Origin: Lysobacteraceae bacterium
Lineage (GTDB): Bacteria > Pseudomonadota > Gammaproteobacteria > Xanthomonadales > Wenzhouxiangellaceae
Reading direction: 5' to 3'
Assembly (NCBI GenBank): GCA_020201235.1
Contig: JAIVHD010000001.1
Span: 1 to 14,851, forward strand
DNA: 14,851 nt
Made by a program: the position numbers and the translations under genes. Shown piece by piece: positions 13,361 through 14,851 of the stretch. Position 1 is the first letter of the stretch. The number at the start of each line of letters is the position of its first letter. The notes under the pieces were generated by a model. It ran no database searches, was not told the origin of the DNA, and worked only from the letters and a program-made list of their open reading frames with translations.

Positions 13361-14509
13361 TCAGGCAAGAACGCGCGCCACCACTTCGCGATATACATCC
13401 GGCAGGCGCTCGAGATCTGCGCAATCGATGGACTCGTCAATGCGATGAATGGTGCGGTTGACCGGGCCGAGCTCAACGGTTTCGATGCCCAGCGGGCCGA
13501 AGAAGCGACCATCCGACGTGCCACCGCCAGTGTCCGGGCAGGCCTCGACGCCAAGCTGGTGCTCAACGGTGGCCAGCACGGCCTGGCGCAGGCGTCCATT
13601 GGCGGGTCCGAACGGCGCACCCGAGATGCGCCATGCCAGCGACCAGTCGTCAAGCTTGTGACTTTCAATCAGCGCGCGCACGCGTGTCTCCAGCACTTCG
13701 GCACTGGAATTGGGGTTATGGCGCAGGTTGAACTGGATTTCGACCGCGCCCGGCGTGACGTTTTCGGCACCGGTGCCGGCCCGGATGTTGGAAATCTGTA
13801 AAACCGTGGCCGGAAATTCTGCGTCGCCATCGTCAAACTCCAGCGCAGCCAGTTGGGCCAGCAGCGGCGCGGCGAAATGAGCCGGGTTTTCCGACGGCCG
13901 GGCGTAGGCTGTGTGACCCTGGCGGCCGCGAATCGTCAGAACGGCCTGGATGCTGCCGCGGCGCCCGACGCGTACGACATCGCCAAGCCGCTCGGCGCTG
14001 GATGGCTCACCGACCAGAACGTGGTCGGGCAATATCGCGCGCTGTTCAAGCCACGGCACGATGCGCCGGACGCCATCGTCGGCCGGGCCCTCTTCGTCGG
14101 AGGTCAGCAGGACCGACACGGTGCCGCGGTGATCGGGATGCCGGGTCAGAAAATCCTCGAGTGCAATCACAAAGCCTGCGACCGACGATTTCATGTCAGC
14201 CGTGCCGCGACCGTAGAGCACGCCATCGCGCTCGACCGGCTCAAACGGCGGGCTGCTCCACTGGTCTTCCGGCCCCGACGGCACGACATCGGTATGCCCG
14301 AGCAGCATCAGGTGCGGCCGGCCGCTGCCGTGCCAGGCAAAAAGATTCTCGACCAAACCAAACGGCAGCAATTCGACCTGCATGCCGAGTGCCTGAAGCC
14401 GGCTGGCGATCAGGCCCTGGCAGCCGGCATCGTCCGGGGTCACCGAGCGCCGGCCGATCAATTGTTCTGTCAGCCGGCGCACCGGCGAGGCTATTGCGGT
14501 TTCAGCCAT
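13361..14509 (-). CDS. dapE: Succinyl-diaminopimelate desuccinylase
   Basis: DapE removes succinate from N-succinyl-LL-diaminopimelate in the succinylase route to lysine and peptidoglycan. The 382-residue product carries the zinc peptidase M20 set at usual spacing: GHTDVVP (His72, Asp74), [10 protein letters not shown] (Asp105), SDEEG (Glu139 and Glu140), VGEPS (Glu168), a dimerisation-domain [11 protein letters not shown], and near the end GGGTSDGRF and IHRIDE with metal ligand His355. Length is normal. The ATG overlaps the 3' end of the upstream YffB/ArsC-like gene by 19 bases, so the two are likely co-translated; the pair is common in proteobacteria. The stop codon borders a repeat arm. 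Confidence 0.95.
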   Translation of the reverse strand: MAETAIASPVRRLTEQLIGRRSVTPDDAGCQGLIASRLQALGMQVELLPFGLVENLFAWHGSGRPHLMLLGHTDVVPSGPEDQWSSPPFEPVERDGVLYGRGTADMKSSVAGFVIALEDFLTRHPDHRGTVSVLLTSDEEGPADDGVRRIVPWLEQRAILPDHVLVGEPSSAERLGDVVRVGRRGSIQAVLTIRGRQGHTAYARPSENPAHFAAPLLAQLAALEFDDGDAEFPATVLQISNIRAGTGAENVTPGAVEIQFNLRHNPNSSAEVLETRVRALIESHKLDDWSLAWRISGAPFGPANGRLRQAVLATVEHQLGVEACPDTGGGTSDGRFFGPLGIETVELGPVNRTIHRIDESIDCADLERLPDVYREVVARVLA

Positions 14510-14835
14510 TGCCGTACCCGCTCGTCAAAACCCGCCCTGACTTCGGTATCGCGCTCGAACAGCGGGCGCTTGATCAGCGTCGGCTTGGCCAGCAGCGCAT
14601 CAACCAGCCCGGCACCGTGCAGCGTCGGTCGCTGGTCCAGTGGCATCATGCGCCAGGTGGCCGAGCGCCGATTGACCAGCGTTTCGGCACCCAAACGGTC
14701 CAGCCAACGCTTCACGGTTTCCGGCTGCAGGCCCTGCTCGCGCACATCAATCCAGCCGAAGTCGATGGCCTGTTGTTGCAACCACTTGCGTGCTTTGCGG
14801 CATTGGTCGCAACTGTTAATTCCGTAGACATTCAT
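14491..14835 (-). CDS. Spx/MgsR/ArsC-like reductase family protein (YffB type)
   Basis: The 114-residue product has a thioredoxin-like fold of the arsenate reductase family. The N-terminus [19 protein letters not shown] holds Cys9 and Cys12 in a CxxC. The middle has [13 protein letters not shown], and later [14 protein letters not shown], the usual family phrase with its cis-proline. The gene lies directly upstream of dapE and overlaps it, as in many proteobacteria, where it is annotated as YffB or an ArsC-family protein. A role in arsenate resistance is doubtful because no ars genes are near; glutathione-dependent thiol reductase activity has been suggested for the family. Complete; the start lies 16 bases from the window end, so its promoter is not visible. 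Confidence 0.9.
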   Translation of the reverse strand: MNVYGINSCDQCRKARKWLQQQAIDFGWIDVREQGLQPETVKRWLDRLGAETLVNRRSATWRMMPLDQRPTLHGAGLVDALLAKPTLIKRPLFERDTEVRAGFDERVRQWLKPQ

Positions 14836-14851
14836 ATCAGGTTTCGCTGAA

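Noticed and set aside
13853..14827. 324-codon plus-strand open frame
   Set aside because: Antisense to dapE and the YffB/ArsC-like gene, both supported by catalytic motifs.

Overview
The window looks like chromosomal DNA of a GC-rich gammaproteobacterium. The organism is inferred, not proven: ftsB next to truD, a YffB/ArsC-like gene overlapping dapE, a CadC-like regulator with TPR repeats and a TPR-GGDEF protein would fit the Wenzhouxiangella/Chromatiales/Xanthomonadales neighbourhood. No integrase, transposase, tRNA, rRNA or CRISPR array is visible.

Layout. (1) Positions 1-541, minus strand: the N-terminal part of an exported protein that runs off the window, possibly a multicopper-oxidase-type protein. 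(2) 542-1511: a long gap with one doubtful small ORF and two copies of a palindromic repeat. (3) 1512-4151, plus: a membrane-anchored winged-helix regulator with a TPR-rich C-terminal domain. (4) 4296-5588, minus: a PQQ-dependent aldose dehydrogenase lipoprotein. (5) 5872-8932, plus: the most interesting region. A 69-residue precursor-like peptide is followed by a periplasmic-TPR/GGDEF diguanylate cyclase, which is translationally coupled (TAATG) to a methyltransferase of the tetrapyrrole-methylase fold. That enzyme matches the backbone alpha-N-methyltransferase of split borosins (SonM type), so the small gene is best read as its SonA-like substrate. (6) 9033-9770, minus: a zinc-ribbon class I methyltransferase. 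(7) 9842-10087: a gene remnant. (8) 10255-11139, plus: an MscS-family channel. (9) 11490-14835, minus: housekeeping genes truD, ftsB, dapE and a YffB/ArsC-like gene.

A second theme is a family of imperfect palindromes of about 45-190 bp. Their arms end in TTCACCAYCC / GGRTGGTGAA and a core hairpin pairs GGCGTTTY with RAAACGCC. Copies or degraded copies lie in nearly every gap of this window; only overlapping gene pairs lack them. Some arms supply the stop codons of the adjoining genes. I see no protein in them that could move them, so they behave like a non-autonomous, hairpin-forming intergenic repeat.

Functionally, the borosin-like region may form a small signalling-linked peptide-modification unit: the precursor is made from its own promoter, the cyclase senses something through its periplasmic TPR domain, and the coupled methyltransferase modifies the C-terminal tail of the precursor. 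The link between c-di-GMP and peptide methylation is an inference from gene order and coupling only.
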